Of a stretch of 64,000 nt of DNA, positions 28,030 to 39,231 are shown in pieces (position 1 is the first letter of the stretch; each line of letters starts with the position of its first letter). The position numbers and the translations under genes are program-made. The DNA is taken from assembly GCF_001665605.1 (NCBI RefSeq), contig NZ_LZSV01000003.1, positions 1-64,000 on the forward strand, written 5' to 3'. This stretch comes from Mycobacterium sp. 852014-50255_SCH5639931. Lineage in GTDB: Bacteria; Actinomycetota; Actinomycetes; Mycobacteriales; Mycobacteriaceae. Under the pieces are notes generated by a model that saw nothing but the letters and a program-made list of their open reading frames with translations, was not told where the DNA came from and ran no database searches.

Positions 28030-28455
28030 TCAGCCCTGTTTGACGGTGTTGGTCGCCCCGGTGTTGACGACGTTCGGTGAGCCCCAGTGGAAGGTGACCG
28101 CGTTGCCGGTCCCGGAGGTGCTCACCGCGTCGGTGCTGTCGACCGCGACGCGGTTGCCCTGGCCGGAGACGCTGACGCTGGTGCAGTGTCCGGTGACGAT
28201 GACGGTGTTGGTCTGGCCGCTGACTGAGAGGTAGCCGCCCTGGCAGCGGATGGTCTTCGATGTGCCGGCTCCGTTGACCTGCAACGTGCCTGACTCCGGG
28301 ACGGTCGCCGACGGTCCGGCGCCGCCGAGGTCGGTGCGGAACCCGGCTAAGGCGAGTCCCGCCAGCGACAGGGCGCCGACCACGATGGCCAGCCTGAGGG
28401 CGCCGCGGACGCGGCCCGCGTCCGCCCGATCCTGGTGTGGTTCGGTCTGCGTCAT
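28030..28455 (-). CDS. DUF3060 membrane-anchored or exported protein
   Basis: A 141-residue protein with one N-terminal hydrophobic helix ([20 protein letters not shown]), then Ser/Thr/Val/Asn-rich short strands such as [21 protein letters not shown] and [19 protein letters not shown], the repetitive beta pattern of DUF3060. Two cysteines (IRCQGG and GHCTS) could pair. The function is unknown. ATG 28455 is the first sensible start; the gene is divergent from clpB and faces tetR tail to tail with a five-base gap. Confidence 0.8.
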   Translation of the reverse strand: MTQTEPHQDRADAGRVRGALRLAIVVGALSLAGLALAGFRTDLGGAGPSATVPESGTLQVNGAGTSKTIRCQGGYLSVSGQTNTVIVTGHCTSVSVSGQGNRVAVDSTDAVSTSGTGNAVTFHWGSPNVVNTGATNTVKQG

Positions 28456-28501
28456 CGCCAGGTGGGTACCCCGCGCGCCATATTGCCCAAAACTCGTTAG
28501 A

Positions 28502-28522
28502 GTTGAGCGGAACACACTCAAC
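28502..28522. promoter_or_regulatory. HAIR operator upstream of clpB
   Basis: GTTGAGC, seven bases, ACTCAAC: an HspR-associated inverted repeat whose arms match in six of seven positions, about 60 bases before the clpB start. It places clpB under the HspR repressor encoded at 24837-25223, as in M. tuberculosis. It also lies about 50 bases upstream of the divergent DUF3060 gene. Confidence 0.88.
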
Positions 28523-28580
28523 CTTGACGGCGTTGAACAACGCGACAAGCATTTTCCCTACTTACGCGAACGGAGGCGTC

Positions 28581-31127
<2,547 letters not shown>

Positions 31128-31138
31128 GGCGGAGTGGC

Positions 31139-31181
31139 GATCGCGAGCGCGGCGTAGCCGGGCGAAGCGGGTCGACACCAT
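31139..31181. repeat. Intergenic mycobacterial-type short repeat (candidate)
   Basis: Just after clpB, the stretch containing GATCGCGAGCGCGGCG, then AGCCGGGCGAAGCGGG, resembles short GC-rich intergenic sequences that recur after genes in mycobacteria. Only one copy is seen in this window, so the assignment rests on recognition. The remainder of the clpB-ttfA gap shows no gene. Confidence 0.35.
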
Positions 31182-31285
31182 CGGCCGAGGGGGACCGTCC
31201 CACGCGCGGGGTGTTACGTCCTGTAATTGGGTTGTGACCAGCCGGACTTCTTTATTCCGGCGGAAATGCGGATACCCTGTGTGGG

Positions 31286-32146
31286 ATGGTCCCCCTTTGG
31301 TTCACGCTGTCCGCGCTGTGCTTCGTCGGCGCGGGGGTGTTGCTGTACGTCGACCTCGATCGACGCCGCGGGCGCAGCAGGCGCCGCAGGTCGTGGGCGC
31401 GGTCGCACGGGTTCGACTACGAGCGTGAATCCGCCGACATCCTCAAGCGCTGGAAGCGCGGTGTGGTCTCGACAGTGGGCGACATCGCCGCCGAGAACGT
31501 GGTGCTGGGCCAGATCCGCGGCGAGGCCGTGTACATCTTCGACCTCGAGGAAGTTGCCACCGTGATCGCGCTGCACCGCAAGGTGGGCACCAACGTCGTG
31601 GTGGACCTGCGGCTCAAGGGACTCAAAGAGCCACGGGAGAGCGACATTTGGCTGCTGGGTGCGATCGGCCCGCGGATGGTGTACTCCACCAACCTGGACG
31701 CCGCCCGCCGCGCCTGCGACCGCCGCATGGTCACCTTCGCGCACACCGCACCGGACTGCGCCGAGATCATGTGGAACGAGCAGAACTGGACGCTGGTCGC
31801 CCTGCCGATCACCAGCACCCGCACCCAGTGGGACGAGGGCCTGCGCACGGTGCGGCAGTTCAACGACCTGCTGCGGGTGTTGCCACCGCTGCCGGAGGAA
31901 ACCCAGCAGGAGGCGGGCGCGCCCACGGGGCTGCGTAACGCGTCGCCGAGCCGCCCGCTGGCTCCCGCCGGCCGCGCGGAGCTGCCGCCCCGGCGCGCGC
32001 AGCAGGACGTCGCGGGGCTGCTGGGTGACGCTCCTGCTCGCCGGCCGGCCGAGCCGATCCGCCGGGAGCAGCGCGGCTCGGACGCCGTTCGCCGCCCGCC
32101 GCCGGCCGGGCGCAACGGCCACCAGGCCACCAACTATCAGCACTGA
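31286..32146 (+). CDS. ttfA: TtfA-like trehalose monomycolate transport factor
   Basis: A 286-residue protein with one N-terminal membrane helix (residues 4-21), a basic stretch (RRRGRSRRRR), a conserved cytoplasmic domain of about 150 residues (SWARSHGFDYERE, YSTNLDAARRACDRRMV, WTLVALPI), and a disordered Pro/Arg-rich tail. It matches Rv0383c, named TtfA in mycobacteria, an essential partner of the MmpL3 flippase in mycolate transport. The neighbourhood (clpB, pyrE) matches that locus. ATG 31286 places the helix at the N-terminus. Confidence 0.85.
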   Translation: MVPLWFTLSALCFVGAGVLLYVDLDRRRGRSRRRRSWARSHGFDYERESADILKRWKRGVVSTVGDIAAENVVLGQIRGEAVYIFDLEEVATVIALHRKVGTNVVVDLRLKGLKEPRESDIWLLGAIGPRMVYSTNLDAARRACDRRMVTFAHTAPDCAEIMWNEQNWTLVALPITSTRTQWDEGLRTVRQFNDLLRVLPPLPEETQQEAGAPTGLRNASPSRPLAPAGRAELPPRRAQQDVAGLLGDAPARRPAEPIRREQRGSDAVRRPPPAGRNGHQATNYQH

Positions 32147-32200
32147 CGGCGCGCCGGGCGCCGGGTGGGCGGCGCGGCCGCCGTCATTAGGATGTCGCTC

Positions 32201-32974
32201 ATGCCTCGTCCTGTAGCCCTGATCACCGGGCCCACGTCCGGGATCGGCGCCGGCTTCGCGCGACGCTATGCGAGCGACGGCTACGACCTGGTCCTGGTCG
32301 CCCGCGACGTCGACCGGCTGCACGAACTGGCGCGCGAGCTGGAGGGCCGGGCCGGCAACGTCGAGGTGCTGCCCGCCGACCTGGCCGAGGCCGCCGGTCG
32401 CGACAAGGTCTGCGAACGCCTGGCCCAGGGCGTCCGCGTCCTGGTGAACAACGCGGGCTTCGGCACCTCGGGCGATTTCTGGGCCACCGACCCCGTGCTG
32501 CTGCAATCGCAGCTCGACGTCAACGTCACCGCGGTCATGCACCTCACCCGCGCGGCCCTGCCGGCCATGCTCGACGCGGGCGCCGGCACCGTCATCAACA
32601 TCGCCAGCGTCGCCGGCCTGGTGCCGGGACGCGGATCGACCTACTCGGCGTCCAAGGCGTGGGTGATCTCGTTCAGCGAGGGCCTGTCCGTAGGCCTGCA
32701 GGGCACCGGCGTGGGAGTGCACGCCGTGTGTCCGGGCTACGTGCGCACGGAATTTCACGCCCGGGCCGGGATCGACATGGCCAAGTCGCCGTCGTTCATG
32801 TGGCTCGAGGTGGACGACGTGGTGAACCAGAGCCTGGCCGACATCGCCCGCGGCAAGGTGATCAGCATCCCCGGCCTGCAATACAAGGCGATCATCGCCG
32901 CGGAGCGGATGATCCCGCGGACGCTGATGCGGGCCGTGACCAAGCGGATCGGCGGTGGCCGTGGCCGGACCTGA
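32201..32974 (+). CDS. Short-chain dehydrogenase/reductase
   Basis: A 257-residue classical SDR. The cofactor motif TGPTSGIGAG lies near residue 10, NNAGFG near 86, Ser in NIASVAG and the catalytic YSASK pair near 150. Its C-terminal helices (ERMIPRTLMRAVTKRIG) are basic and may touch the membrane. The substrate is unknown. ATG 32201 has AGGA eight bases upstream and is preferred to ATG 32192. Its end overlaps pyrE by 20 bases. Confidence 0.88.
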   Translation: MPRPVALITGPTSGIGAGFARRYASDGYDLVLVARDVDRLHELARELEGRAGNVEVLPADLAEAAGRDKVCERLAQGVRVLVNNAGFGTSGDFWATDPVLLQSQLDVNVTAVMHLTRAALPAMLDAGAGTVINIASVAGLVPGRGSTYSASKAWVISFSEGLSVGLQGTGVGVHAVCPGYVRTEFHARAGIDMAKSPSFMWLEVDDVVNQSLADIARGKVISIPGLQYKAIIAAERMIPRTLMRAVTKRIGGGRGRT

Positions 32975-33503
32975 CCTGCGCGCGGAGCTGGCCGACCTGG
33001 TGTGCCGGCTGTCGGTGGTGCACGGCAAGGTGACGCTGTCGTCCGGCAAGGAGGCCGACTACTACGTCGACCTGCGCCGCGCGACCCTCCACCACCGGGC
33101 CTCCGCCCTGATCGGCACGCTGATGCGCGACCTCACCCACGACTGGGACTACGACGTGGTCGGCGGGCTGACTCTGGGCGCCGACCCGGTGGCCACTGCC
33201 GTCATGCACGCGCCGGGCCGCCCGATCGACGCGTTCGTGGTGCGCAAGTCCGCGAAAACCCATGGGCTGCAACGCCTTATCGAAGGATCCGAGGTCGCCG
33301 GTAAGCGGGTGCTGGTCGTCGAGGACACCAGCACGACGGGCGCGTCGGCGCTGACTGCGGTGCGCGCCGTCCAAGAGGCCGGCGGACACGTGGTCGGCGT
33401 GGCCACGGTCGTGGACCGCTCGACCGGCGCCGCCGAGGCCATCCAGGCAGAGGGCCTGCCGTATCGCAGCGTGCTGGGCCTTGCCGATCTGGGGCTGGGC
33501 TAG
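32955..33503 (+). CDS. pyrE: Orotate phosphoribosyltransferase
   Basis: A 182-residue PyrE that joins orotate and PRPP to make OMP in pyrimidine synthesis. It has the substrate loop KVTLSSGKEADYYVDLRRATL and the PRPP motif VLVVEDTSTTGASALTAV. The mobile loop is RKSAKTHGLQRLIEG. GTG 32955 begins inside the preceding SDR gene; a second GTG at 32961 is nearly equivalent. It corresponds to Rv0382c. Confidence 0.93.
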   Translation: MAVAGPDLRAELADLVCRLSVVHGKVTLSSGKEADYYVDLRRATLHHRASALIGTLMRDLTHDWDYDVVGGLTLGADPVATAVMHAPGRPIDAFVVRKSAKTHGLQRLIEGSEVAGKRVLVVEDTSTTGASALTAVRAVQEAGGHVVGVATVVDRSTGAAEAIQAEGLPYRSVLGLADLGLG

Positions 33504-33504
33504 G

Positions 33505-34413
33505 TTGCATCGCCGTGCGCACCTCCTCGCGGTAGCGGCCTGCGCGCTGGCCCTGCTGACGGGCTGCTCGGGGTCCAGCCAACCGGTTCGCCCGTACGGC
33601 GCCCAGGGCGCGCGGCTCGGGGAGTCGCTTTCGCTGCTGGGCTGGAACATGGCGGTGTCGAACCTGCGCTGGGACGGCGACTACGTGCTCATCGACGTCG
33701 ACGCCTCCGCGGCCGACCCGCACGCCCCGCGCGCCAAAGCCGACGACCTCCGGTTCGGCCTCTACGGCGCGCTGTCGCATCCGATCGAGTCGACCGGGCT
33801 GGGCAGCTGCGACCGCGGGACGGCCAAACTGCCCGACGTCCACTCGCCGCTGTCGGCGCCCGGTGACCGGCTGACCGGCACGGTTTGCCTTGGGCCACTG
33901 AAGGATCGGAGTCAGGTCCGCGGTGTGTACAGCTACTCGCCGCGCGACCGGATCCCGAACACCTCGGCGGCCTACCCGGCCGCCTTTCCGGTGGGGCTGA
34001 TGCCCACCAACGCCAACGACACCGGCCTGGCGGTCAAGACCACCAGCCTGTCGGCCTGGCGCGCCGACGGCGCCCCGGTGACCAAGGCGCAGCTCGGCGA
34101 CCCCGCGGCGTTCAACGGGAACGGCTACATGCTGCTGGGCCTGGAGGCCGACGGGCTGGCGGCCCGGTACCGCGACGACTCGGCCAAACGCGGAGGGCCG
34201 CTCATGCTGCTCGCGTCGCCGACCCTGCCCGGCGCCGGACTGAACCCGGCGTGCGCGGCGTACGGGTCGTCGGTGCTCGTCCTGCCCGACGCCTCGCTGG
34301 ACGCGGTGCACGTCAGCGCGTCGCTGTGCACCCAGGGCGAGATCAACGAGGCGTTGCTCTACGCGACGGTGGCCGTCGACGGCACCCACGCCGCTGTGTG
34401 GACACCGCGATGA
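33505..34413 (+). CDS. Putative lipoprotein
   Basis: A 302-residue protein starting at TTG 33505, one base after the pyrE stop. The signal peptide ends in an ideal lipobox, LLTGC, with the lipidated Cys at about residue 22. The mature part has several scattered cysteines (GSCDRG, TVCLGP, NPACAAYG, SLCTQG) that may form two disulphides. Size and position match Rv0381c. The function is unknown. The stop overlaps the next ATG by four bases. Confidence 0.82.
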   Translation: MHRRAHLLAVAACALALLTGCSGSSQPVRPYGAQGARLGESLSLLGWNMAVSNLRWDGDYVLIDVDASAADPHAPRAKADDLRFGLYGALSHPIESTGLGSCDRGTAKLPDVHSPLSAPGDRLTGTVCLGPLKDRSQVRGVYSYSPRDRIPNTSAAYPAAFPVGLMPTNANDTGLAVKTTSLSAWRADGAPVTKAQLGDPAAFNGNGYMLLGLEADGLAARYRDDSAKRGGPLMLLASPTLPGAGLNPACAAYGSSVLVLPDASLDAVHVSASLCTQGEINEALLYATVAVDGTHAAVWTPR

Positions 34414-35054
34414 CCGATCCGGGGCCGACCGAGTGGGGCGCACCGGCCGGCGGGGTCGGGCCCTGGGCGGGCGAGCCGCCCGACGACCCGCGGTATGACC
34501 CAGTCCTGTTGCGCGAGGGCGACACTCGCAACGTCGTCGACGCGTACCGGTACTGGACGCGGGAGGCGATCATCGCCGACATCGATCGGCGGCGGCACCC
34601 GCTGCACGTGGCGATCGAGAACTTCGGGTACGACGCCAACATCGGCTCGGTGGTGCGCACCGCCAACTCCTTCGCGGTGAACACCGTGCACATCGTGGGC
34701 CGGCGGCGCTGGAATCGCCGCGGCGCCATGGTGACCGACCGCTACCAGCGGCTGTGCCACCACGACAGCACCGCCGAACTGCTGGACTTCGCGGTGCGGG
34801 CCGGGCTGACGGTGGTCGCGGTGGACAACGTGCCGGGGGCGGCCCGTCTGGAGGAGGCCGCGCTGCCGCGGGAGTGCCTGCTGGTGTTCGGTCAGGAGGG
34901 GCCGGGCATCACCGACGACATCCGGGCGGGCGCGGCCGCGACGGTGTCGATCGCCCAGTTCGGCTCGACCCGCAGCATCAACGCCGGCGTGGCCGCCGGG
35001 ATCGCGATGCACGCCTGGATTCGACAGCACGCGGACCTGTCCCGGGCCTGGTAG
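34410..35054 (+). CDS. SpoU-family RNA 2'-O-ribose methyltransferase
   Basis: A 214-residue SPOUT-fold methyltransferase (Rv0380c-like). The three SpoU motifs are present: NFGYDANIGSVVRTANSF, LVFGQEGPGITDDI, and IAQFGSTRSINAGVAAGIAM, which forms the knot and binds S-adenosylmethionine. The target is probably tRNA or rRNA; which nucleotide is unknown. Confidence 0.9.
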   Translation: MTDPGPTEWGAPAGGVGPWAGEPPDDPRYDPVLLREGDTRNVVDAYRYWTREAIIADIDRRRHPLHVAIENFGYDANIGSVVRTANSFAVNTVHIVGRRRWNRRGAMVTDRYQRLCHHDSTAELLDFAVRAGLTVVAVDNVPGAARLEEAALPRECLLVFGQEGPGITDDIRAGAAATVSIAQFGSTRSINAGVAAGIAMHAWIRQHADLSRAW

Positions 35055-35063
35055 CGGCCATCC

Positions 35064-35128
35064 GCGTCGAGTGTGCGCTCAGGGCGGGCATTCTCGGCGT
35101 GCCGCCGCCCTCCACGCACACTCGACGC
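35064..35128. repeat. 65-base cruciform-forming palindrome, copy A
   Basis: Perfect 14-base arms GCGTCGAGTGTGCG (35064-35077) and CGCACACTCGACGC (35115-35128) enclose an inner imperfect hairpin (AGGGCGG at 35081-35087 with CCGCCCT at 35105-35111). It directly follows the RNA methyltransferase gene and may terminate transcription. It shares a left-arm core with the palindrome at 44066-44125: CGAG, T or C, GTGC, G or A, CTCA, G or T, GGCG (16 of 19 identical). Confidence 0.8.
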
Positions 35129-35184
35129 CAACGATTCACACCCGAAGTCAAGCCGGGTCATGGCTGTCCGCCTACGTTGGACGA

Positions 35185-36327
35185 GTGCGTGACGTGCTTG
35201 CCGAGCTGATGTCGATCTGGCGCGCCGGCGACACCGCGGGGCTGGGGACGGTGGTGCGCACCTTCCGGTCCGCGCCGCGTCCGCCGGGGGCCGCGATGGT
35301 GGTGGCGCCGGACGGCTCGGTCACCGGGTCGGTGTCGGGTGGTTGCGTGGAGGGCGCGGTGTACGAGCTCGCGACCGAGGCGACGAAAACCGGGGCCGCG
35401 CGGCTGGAACGCTACGGCGTCAGCGACGACGACGCCTTCGCCGTCGGCTTGACGTGCGGCGGCGTCATCGACGTCTTCGTCGAGCCGGTTTCGCGCTCGT
35501 CGTTTCCCGAACTCGGCGCGGTGGCCGACGACATCGCCGAGCGCCGCGCGGTGGCGACCGCGACCGTGATCGCGCACCCGGACCCGTCCTGGGTGGGCCG
35601 GCGGGTGGTCATCCGGCCCGACGGGGTGGCGGGATCGCTGGGTTCGGCCCGTGCCGACGCCGCGGTCGCCGACGACGCGCGCGGCCTGCTCGCGCTGGGG
35701 CGCAGCGAGGTCCTCAAGTACGGGCCCGACGGGCAGCGGCTCGGCGACGGCTTGGAGGTCTTCGTGGCCAGCTATGCGCCGCCGCCGCGGATGCTGGTGT
35801 TCGGCGCGATCGACTTCGCGGCCGCGCTGGCGCGGCAGGGTTCGTTCCTCGGCTACCGCGTCACCGTGTGCGACGCCCGCCCGGTGTTCGCCACCCGGGC
35901 GCGCTTCCCGACGGCCGACGACGTCGTCGTCGACTGGCCCCACCGCTATCTGACCGCCCAGGCCGAGGCAGGCGCCGTCGACTGCCACACGGTGATCTGC
36001 GTGCTCACCCACGACCCCAAGTTCGACGTGCCGGTGCTCGAAGCCGCGCTGCGCCTGCCCCAGGTCGGCTACGTCGGGGCGATGGGGTCGCGACGCACCC
36101 ACGACGACCGCCTGAACCGGCTCAAAGCCGCCGGCCTGACCGACGCCGAGCTGGGCCGGCTCTCCAGCCCCATCGGGCTGGACCTCGGCGCGCGCACCCC
36201 GGAGGAGACCGCGGTCTCGATCGCCGCCGACATCATCGCCAAGCGCTGGGGCGGCGGGGGCCGCCCGCTGGCCCAGATCGCCGGGCGCATCCACCACGAC
36301 GCCGGGGACCCTACTCTACTTCCGTAG
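35185..36327 (+). CDS. XdhC/CoxI family molybdoenzyme maturation factor
   Basis: A 380-residue protein. The N-terminal XdhC domain has GDTAGLGTVVRTFRSAPRPPG and SVSGGCVEGAVYE, with the conserved Cys. A C-terminal Rossmann domain has RMLVFGAIDFAAALARQG and YVGAMGSRRTHDDR. XdhC proteins insert or sulphurate the molybdenum cofactor of xanthine dehydrogenase-type enzymes. The likely client in this window is the hydroxylase at 15043-18741. It matches Rv0376c in length. GTG 35185 starts at the conserved domain. Confidence 0.9.
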   Translation: MRDVLAELMSIWRAGDTAGLGTVVRTFRSAPRPPGAAMVVAPDGSVTGSVSGGCVEGAVYELATEATKTGAARLERYGVSDDDAFAVGLTCGGVIDVFVEPVSRSSFPELGAVADDIAERRAVATATVIAHPDPSWVGRRVVIRPDGVAGSLGSARADAAVADDARGLLALGRSEVLKYGPDGQRLGDGLEVFVASYAPPPRMLVFGAIDFAAALARQGSFLGYRVTVCDARPVFATRARFPTADDVVVDWPHRYLTAQAEAGAVDCHTVICVLTHDPKFDVPVLEAALRLPQVGYVGAMGSRRTHDDRLNRLKAAGLTDAELGRLSSPIGLDLGARTPEETAVSIAADIIAKRWGGGGRPLAQIAGRIHHDAGDPTLLP

Positions 36328-36383
36328 TGTCGTCCGTAGGCTAGTGCTCGACGCCGTCGCCGCCGCCCACGAGAGGACCCCGC

Positions 36384-37031
36384 ATGAAGATCGCCAACCG
36401 GTTCACCGTCAGCGCCCCCATCGACCGGGCCTGGGACGTGCTGAGCGACCTCGAGCAGGTGATCCCGCTGATGCCCGGGGCGGCGCTGACCGGTCACGAG
36501 GCCGACGACTACCTCGGCAAGGTCAAGGTGAAGGTCGGGCCGGTCACCAGCGAGTTCAGCGGCAAGGTGCGTTTCGTCGAGCACGACCGCGGCCAGTACC
36601 GGGCGGTCATCGACGCCAAGGGCAAGGAGACGCGGGGGACGGGCAACGCGGCCGCCACCGTCACCGCCCAGCTCTACGAGGACGGCGAGCGCACCGGCGT
36701 CACCGTCGACACCGACCTCAAGATCGCGGGCAAGCTGGCCCAGTTCGGCAGCGGCATGCTGCAGCAGGTGTCGGAGAAGCTGCTGGGCCAGTTCGTGGAA
36801 TCGCTCGAAGCCGAACTGGCCGCGCAGAGTGTGGCGGCGCCGGCCATGCCGGAGGGCCCGCCGCAGGTCGGACCCGTCCCCGAGCCGCGACACGCGGCCC
36901 CCGCCGCGGAGCCCGCACCGATCGACCTGCTCGAGCTCGCCGGCGGCGACCAGCTCAAGAAGTACGCCCCGCTGGTGCTGGCCGTGCTCGCCGCGCTGGT
37001 GCTGGGTTGGATGCTCGGCCGCCGGCGTTAG
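36384..37031 (+). CDS. coxG: CoxG-like SRPBCC protein with C-terminal anchor
   Basis: A 215-residue protein. Residues 1 to about 150 form a CoxG/SRPBCC hydrophobic-pocket domain (NRFTVSAPIDRAWDVLSDLE, GKVRFVEHDRGQYRAVIDAKGKE). A Pro/Ala linker follows, then a C-terminal membrane helix (APLVLAVLAALVLGWMLG) ending in Arg residues. CoxG tethers molybdenum CO dehydrogenase to the membrane and delivers quinone to it, so this copy may serve the related hydroxylase encoded 18 kb away. GAGAGGA lies upstream of the ATG. The 3' end overlaps eutC by four bases. Confidence 0.88.
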   Translation: MKIANRFTVSAPIDRAWDVLSDLEQVIPLMPGAALTGHEADDYLGKVKVKVGPVTSEFSGKVRFVEHDRGQYRAVIDAKGKETRGTGNAAATVTAQLYEDGERTGVTVDTDLKIAGKLAQFGSGMLQQVSEKLLGQFVESLEAELAAQSVAAPAMPEGPPQVGPVPEPRHAAPAAEPAPIDLLELAGGDQLKKYAPLVLAVLAALVLGWMLGRRR

Positions 37032-37798
37032 GACGGCCGATCTATTTCGGCCGGCGCGGCCGCCGACTGGGCCAGGCCGGTTGCTGCTCGCGTCGTGTCT
37101 TTGAGGGCGACGCCCGAGCGGCCGAGTTTGCGGGCCCCGGCCACCAGCGCGGCGGCGACCGCCGCGGCCGTCGGGTAGTCGAGGCCGTCGGGCGGGTGGA
37201 TGTTGGAGATGCAGTTCCGGTCGGCGTCGGTGAGCCCCGGCTTCGGCCGATGCGTCAAGTAGATGCCCAGGCTGTCGGCGACCGACAGGCCCGGGCGCTC
37301 ACCGATGAGCACGAGAACCGTTGCGACACCTAGGGCTTGACCGATGTGGTCGCCGAGCGCGACGCGCGCCTGGGTCGCGATGACCGGCGGCGCAATCCGG
37401 TAGCGGCCGTCGAATTCGCGGACCAGCGCGTCGACCATGCCCGCCGCATGGTCGGTCAGGGCGCGCGGCGAGAGCCCGTCGGCGAGGACAAAACCGATGT
37501 CCGCGTTGGTCTTTCGCAGACCCGACAGGTCGGCCGGGCTGCGGCCGAGGTCGGGCCGGCGCAGGTACTCGCCGCGCGAGGCCGCCCGGCTGCACACCCG
37601 CAGCGGCTCGTCGATGCCGACGTCGCGCAACCGCGCGATGAGGCCCTCGACGTCGAGTGGCTCGTGCACGGCGTCGCGCGCCGCGGCGTGCGCCGCCTGA
37701 AATTCCAGGACGCGCCGGGTCGGCAACGAGTTGCCCGCCCGCCCGAGCCCGATGCGCGCCTGCGTGGTGGCGCGCAGGGGTGCCCAGATGTCGTCCAT
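37028..37798 (-). CDS. eutC: Ethanolamine ammonia-lyase small subunit
   Basis: A 256-residue EutC. Family segments are RIGLGRAGNSLPTRRVLEFQ, RPDLGRSPADLSG, ADGLSPRALTDHA, LIGERPGLSVADSLGIYLTHRP and RNCISNIHPPDGLDYPTAA. With EutB it binds adenosylcobalamin and splits ethanolamine into acetaldehyde and ammonia. ATG 37798 overlaps the eutB stop. No eutA reactivase, transporter or microcompartment gene is nearby. Confidence 0.93.
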   Translation of the reverse strand: MDDIWAPLRATTQARIGLGRAGNSLPTRRVLEFQAAHAAARDAVHEPLDVEGLIARLRDVGIDEPLRVCSRAASRGEYLRRPDLGRSPADLSGLRKTNADIGFVLADGLSPRALTDHAAGMVDALVREFDGRYRIAPPVIATQARVALGDHIGQALGVATVLVLIGERPGLSVADSLGIYLTHRPKPGLTDADRNCISNIHPPDGLDYPTAAAVAAALVAGARKLGRSGVALKDTTRAATGLAQSAAAPAEIDRPS

Positions 37799-39204
37799 CA
37801 GCCGGCTGCCAGCGCCCGCAGCGGCGACGTCGCGAGGTCGACGGGCAGGATCCGGCCGTCGGCGTCGACCATGCCCAGGCTGGCCAACCATGCTTCGAAT
37901 TCGGGTGCGGGCCGCAGCCCCAACGCTTTTCGCACGTACAGCACATCGTGAAAGGACAGGCTTTGATAGCCGAGCATGACGTCGTCGGCGCCGGGAACCG
38001 TGATGACGAACGCGGTGCCCGCCGCGCCGAGCAGGGTCAGCAGCGTGTCCATGTCGTCCTGGTCGGCCTCGGCGTGGTTGGTGTAGCAGACGTCGACGCC
38101 CATCGGCAGGCCGAGCAGTTTCCCGCAGAAGTTGTCTTCGAGCCCAGCGCGGATGATCTGCTTGCCGTCGTAGAGATACTCGGGACCGATGAATCCGACG
38201 ACGGTGTCGATCAACAGCGGCTGCAGTGCCCGGGCCACCGCGTAGGCCCGGGCCTCCAGCGTCTGCTGATCGACCGGCCTGTCACCCACACCCAGGTGGG
38301 CACCGGCCGACAGGGCCGCACCCTGCCCCGTCTCCAGATACATGACGTTGTCGCCGACGATGCCGCGGCGCAGCGACCGGGCGGCCTCGTTGGCCTCCAT
38401 CAGCATGCCGATGGAGGTCCCGAACGAGGAATTGGCGCCCTCGGTGCCCGCGATCGACTGGAAAACCAGGTCGACGGGCGCGCCCCGGTCGATCAGCTCC
38501 ATCGTGGTCGTGACGTGGCACAGCACGCAGGATTGGACGGGGATCGCGAACCGCTGGCGAATGTCGTCGAGCAGGTGCAGCAGCTCCGACGCCGCGTGCG
38601 GCGAGTCGGTCGCCGGGTTGATGCCGATCACCGCGTCACCGCAGCCCATCAGCAGGCCGTCGAGCAGCGCCGCCGCGATGCCGCGGGGGTCGTCGGTGGG
38701 GTGGTTGGGCTGCAACCTGGTCGCGAGCGTGCCCGGCAAACCGATCGTGGTCCGGAAGGCCGCGGTGGCCGTCGCCGCGGCGGCCACCAGGATCAGGTCC
38801 TGGTTGCGCATGATCTTCGACACCGCGGCAACCATTTCCGGTGTCAGCCCGGGGGAGACCGCGGCGATCCGCGCCGCGCCGTCGTCACGGGACGCCGCAT
38901 CCAGCAGCCAGTCGCGGAAGGCGCCCACGGTCAAGTCCGCGATCGGGCCGAACGCCTCGGGGTCGTGGCCGTCGATGATGAGCCGGGTGACCTCGTCGGT
39001 CTCATACGGCACGACCACATCGGTGAGGAACGTCGCCAGCGGTATGTCGGCCAGCACCCACGCGGCCGCCGCCCGTTCGGCGTCGGAGCCGGCGGCGCAA
39101 CCCGCGAGCTGGTCGCCGGAGCGCAACGGCGTCGCCTTCGCCATCACGTCGACCAGGCCCTCGAAGGCGTGCGTGGTCCCCGAAATGGTTTGCCGGTAGC
39201 GCAT
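37798..39204 (-). CDS. eutB: Ethanolamine ammonia-lyase large subunit
   Basis: A 468-residue EutB, the active-site subunit of the coenzyme B12-dependent ethanolamine ammonia-lyase. Recognisable segments are GDAVIGINPATDSP, PVQSCVLCHVTT, VDLVFQSIAGTEGANSSFG, YLETGQGAALSAGAHLGVGDRPVDQQTLEARAYA (two adjoining parts of one conserved run) and FCGKLLGLPMGVDVCYTNHA. Length is normal. It is transcribed toward eutC and divergent from the GH76 gene with a 27-base gap. Confidence 0.94.
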   Translation of the reverse strand: MRYRQTISGTTHAFEGLVDVMAKATPLRSGDQLAGCAAGSDAERAAAAWVLADIPLATFLTDVVVPYETDEVTRLIIDGHDPEAFGPIADLTVGAFRDWLLDAASRDDGAARIAAVSPGLTPEMVAAVSKIMRNQDLILVAAAATATAAFRTTIGLPGTLATRLQPNHPTDDPRGIAAALLDGLLMGCGDAVIGINPATDSPHAASELLHLLDDIRQRFAIPVQSCVLCHVTTTMELIDRGAPVDLVFQSIAGTEGANSSFGTSIGMLMEANEAARSLRRGIVGDNVMYLETGQGAALSAGAHLGVGDRPVDQQTLEARAYAVARALQPLLIDTVVGFIGPEYLYDGKQIIRAGLEDNFCGKLLGLPMGVDVCYTNHAEADQDDMDTLLTLLGAAGTAFVITVPGADDVMLGYQSLSFHDVLYVRKALGLRPAPEFEAWLASLGMVDADGRILPVDLATSPLRALAAG

Positions 39205-39231
39205 ATTTCAGTATGAGGCAGGATCGGCGGT

